Below are positions 5,310 through 7,511 of a stretch of 7,511 bases of DNA, in pieces. The stretch comes from Candidatus Woesearchaeota archaeon (GTDB lineage: Archaea; Nanobdellota; Nanobdellia; Woesearchaeales; DSVV01). Location of the stretch: contig JAHFMP010000043.1 in assembly GCA_023267795.1 (NCBI GenBank), forward strand, positions 1-7,511, written 5' to 3'. The notes beneath the pieces are model-generated. The model did no database searches. It saw nothing but the letters and a program-made list of their open reading frames with translations, and was not told the DNA's origin. Position numbers and translations under genes: made by a program. Numbering within the stretch: position 1 is the first letter of the stretch; each line of letters starts with the position of its first letter.

Positions 5310-7508
5310 TTAAGCGACTTTTGCTCCATCAGGCATATCCACAGTAATTTCAGCATGCTCTGTTTTTAATTTTTTGCCAAAACAAAGCACTTTTTTGTGC
5401 TGTACAATCAATTTTAATTTTGCAAAATCATCATAATGAATCTGTTCCGGTGTTTTTTGCCATTCATCAAAAAACACGCTTTCTCCAGGCACGCTTTTCT
5501 TTGCTTCAAGAATTTGTAATTTTCCGTCATGCTCTGCTGTCAAAATCATTCCCTCACTTATCACTCCACGAAATTTTCTATACTTCAAATTTGCAACAAC
5601 AATCGCATGCTTTCCAACAAGTGCTTCTTTTTTGTACCATTGTTTAATGCCAGAAACAATAGTGCGGATATCACCATTGCCAAGATCAATTTTCTCCAGA
5701 TATAATTTATCTGCTTGTGGATGATCATCCACAGACAAAATTTTGCCTACTTTCAAGAGAAGCGGAAGTTCCGAAGGTGGAGATTCTGAACCACCTACAT
5801 TTATTTTTTCTTGTTTATTCTGCATTTGTTCAGATTGTATAGGTTGTACAATTAGTTTTTCATGTTCATTTTCCAATTTTTTAATAAGTGGAATAATGCC
5901 AGAAACCGAAAACTGCTTTTGTGCAAATGAAATATCATTCCATTGCAACAAATGAACACCAAGCTGCTTCTGCAAGCCAACACTAAAAGAAGGCAACACA
6001 GGAGCAATCATGATACTGAGGTTCTGGATAATCATTGTGCAAAAGCTAATCACCTCTTCTGCTTTTTTTGGATCTTCTTTCACCAATTTCCATGGTTCGT
6101 TTTTTTGAAAATACTTGTTGCCGATACTGCACACAGCAAGAATATCCTTGAGAGCATCCTTAAAATTAATTTTTTCATAATTTGTCTGGATGGAAACAAA
6201 AAGGCGCTGGAGCTCTACGAGTTCATCTGAAACTGTATTTTCATTATAATGACTTATTCTGCCTTTAAATTGTTTTTCTGCAAAATAAAGCACACGATAA
6301 CAAAAATTAGCAATGTTTCCTATTAATTCATTATTCACTCTTTCCTTGAAGTGCGACAAATCAAGATCAAGATCAGTTAGTGTTGGCGAGAGATGCGCTG
6401 CATAATAAAATCGCAACAATTCAGGATTGAGATGCTCCAAATATTGGCGTGCTGTAATAAAAGTACCTCTGCTCTTGGACATTTTTTCTTTGTTTACTGT
6501 TAGAAATCCATGTACCATGATTTTTGATGGAAGCTGAAAGCCAGAAACAATTAACATTGCCGGCCAGAAAAGAAAGTGGAAATACACAATATCCTTGCCT
6601 ATAAAATGAACAATTTTTGTTTCTGAATTATTCCAATAGTCTGCAACAGATTCTTTCATTTCAGCAACTTCTTTTGTTTTTTTGCAGTAATGTTCTGTTG
6701 CTGCGATATATCCAATAGGAGCATCAAGCCAGACATAATAATATTTGTTTTCTTCTCCTGGAATCTTGAACCCGAAATAAGGGCCGTCTCTGCTGATACA
6801 CCAATCCTGCAACTCAGGAAGCCAGTTGCTGACAAAATTCACAATCTCTGGCTGCAGCTCTGCTGTCTGGAAAAAATGTTTCCGTTTTTGATCAAACGCA
6901 CTGAGCTTAAAAAAATAATGCTCTGACTGCTTCTCTACTGGTGTATTTCCACAGAGACTGCATTTTGGATCAATCAAATCTGTTGTTTTATGTGTGTTGC
7001 TGCATTTTTCGCAGACATCGCCATATTGTTCAATAGCTTTGCATTTTGGACATGTACCCTTGACATATCTGTCTGGCAAAAAGCGTTTGCAGTTATTGCA
7101 ATAAATCACAGGAATTTTTTTTTTGTAAATATACCCTGCTTCTTTGAGCTTTGTAAAAACAAAATCACTGTATTTTTTATTTTCAGGAGAATTTGTGGAA
7201 TAATAGCTGTCAAATGAAATGCTAAAATCAGCAAAATCCTTAGTATGTTCTTTGTAATATTTTGCAATAATTTGCTCTGGTTTCATGCCCAAAGACGATG
7301 CTTTGATTTCGATAGGAGCACCATGTGTATCATCTGCACAGACAAAGACAACATGCCTGTCCATAAGCTTCATTGCTCTGCTATAGATATCTGCCTGAAT
7401 ATATCCTACCATATGGCCGAGATGAAGAGAGCCATTTGAATATGGCAATGCAGCTGTGATGAGAATGCGCGGTTCTTCTATTTTTTTTGCCTGATGCTTT
7501 ATTTTCAT
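5310..7508 (-). CDS. metG: Methionyl-tRNA synthetase with fused C-terminal tRNA-binding domain
   Basis: This 732-residue class I synthetase charges tRNA-Met with methionine in the cytoplasm. The Rossmann catalytic domain has the HIGH motif as HLGH (29-32), CADDTHG (57-63) at the methionine site, the YYVWLDAPIGYI block (257-268), and KMSKS (342-346). An inserted zinc-knuckle domain carries four CxxC pairs (C137/C140, C153/C156, C166/C169, C183/C186), the two-zinc form. The helical anticodon-binding domain covers about 380-540. A polar linker (about 545-582) leads to an EMAPII/Arc1p-like OB-fold (about 583-660, with LLKVGKIL, HPQADKLY, IVSGI and SEGMIL), which increases tRNA affinity. A further tail of about 70 residues ends TVDMPDGAKVA. 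All catalytic motifs are intact. The start is ATG 7508, three bases from the window edge, so an upstream in-frame start cannot be excluded, though only about 14 residues precede the first conserved strand, as expected. Its promoter lies outside the window. Confidence 0.97.
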   Translation of the reverse strand: MKIKHQAKKIEEPRILITAALPYSNGSLHLGHMVGYIQADIYSRAMKLMDRHVVFVCADDTHGAPIEIKASSLGMKPEQIIAKYYKEHTKDFADFSISFDSYYSTNSPENKKYSDFVFTKLKEAGYIYKKKIPVIYCNNCKRFLPDRYVKGTCPKCKAIEQYGDVCEKCSNTHKTTDLIDPKCSLCGNTPVEKQSEHYFFKLSAFDQKRKHFFQTAELQPEIVNFVSNWLPELQDWCISRDGPYFGFKIPGEENKYYYVWLDAPIGYIAATEHYCKKTKEVAEMKESVADYWNNSETKIVHFIGKDIVYFHFLFWPAMLIVSGFQLPSKIMVHGFLTVNKEKMSKSRGTFITARQYLEHLNPELLRFYYAAHLSPTLTDLDLDLSHFKERVNNELIGNIANFCYRVLYFAEKQFKGRISHYNENTVSDELVELQRLFVSIQTNYEKINFKDALKDILAVCSIGNKYFQKNEPWKLVKEDPKKAEEVISFCTMIIQNLSIMIAPVLPSFSVGLQKQLGVHLLQWNDISFAQKQFSVSGIIPLIKKLENEHEKLIVQPIQSEQMQNKQEKINVGGSESPPSELPLLLKVGKILSVDDHPQADKLYLEKIDLGNGDIRTIVSGIKQWYKKEALVGKHAIVVANLKYRKFRGVISEGMILTAEHDGKLQILEAKKSVPGESVFFDEWQKTPEQIHYDDFAKLKLIVQHKKVLCFGKKLKTEHAEITVDMPDGAKVA

Positions 7509-7511
7509 ACA

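Overview
This is an AT-rich window (by eye well under 40% G+C), densely coded, with four protein genes and no RNA genes, mobile elements or CRISPR. The best guess for the host is a DPANN archaeon of the Woesearchaeota/Pacearchaeota kind. The methionyl-tRNA synthetase has the CADDTHG, four-CxxC and fused C-terminal OB-fold make-up common there. The secreted proteins carry dystroglycan/cadherin-like repeats. Ribosome-binding sites are weak or absent, and a TATA-like box rather than a -35/-10 pair precedes the one visible promoter region. A Candidate Phyla Radiation bacterium cannot be ruled out from this sequence alone, and several conclusions below depend on that choice. TAA, TAG and TGA all act as stops.

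Layout. Bases 1-778 (+) are the 3' part of a gene for an extracellular protein with two tandem cadherin-like domains; its start lies upstream of the window. Six bases later, and in the same reading frame, comes a 1251-residue exported protein (785-4540, +). It has a signal peptide, a beta-rich N-terminal half, a peptidoglycan-binding (PG_binding_1) motif, a putative NlpC/P60-like Cys-His site and a C-terminal region resembling the second half of a lytic transglycosylase. Converging on it with only 3 bases between stops is a minus-strand gene (4544-5218) for a small, possibly lipid-anchored protein with a recognisable SLT lytic-transglycosylase fold but a displaced or lost catalytic glutamate. 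Upstream of that, on the minus strand, is metG (5310-7508), methionyl-tRNA synthetase with a C-terminal tRNA-binding domain.

How they fit together. The two plus-strand genes look like one operon for cell-surface or secreted proteins. The minus-strand SLT gene is adjacent and shares the peptidoglycan theme. The unusual point is a local cluster of peptidoglycan-directed folds (PG_binding_1, NlpC/P60-like, SLT-like) in what appears to be an organism without a murein wall. Such proteins could act on bacterial neighbours, on a host surface, or as binding or structural derivatives with no catalysis. metG is a housekeeping gene and probably only a positional neighbour: a T-run follows its stop and a separate TATA-like box precedes the SLT gene.
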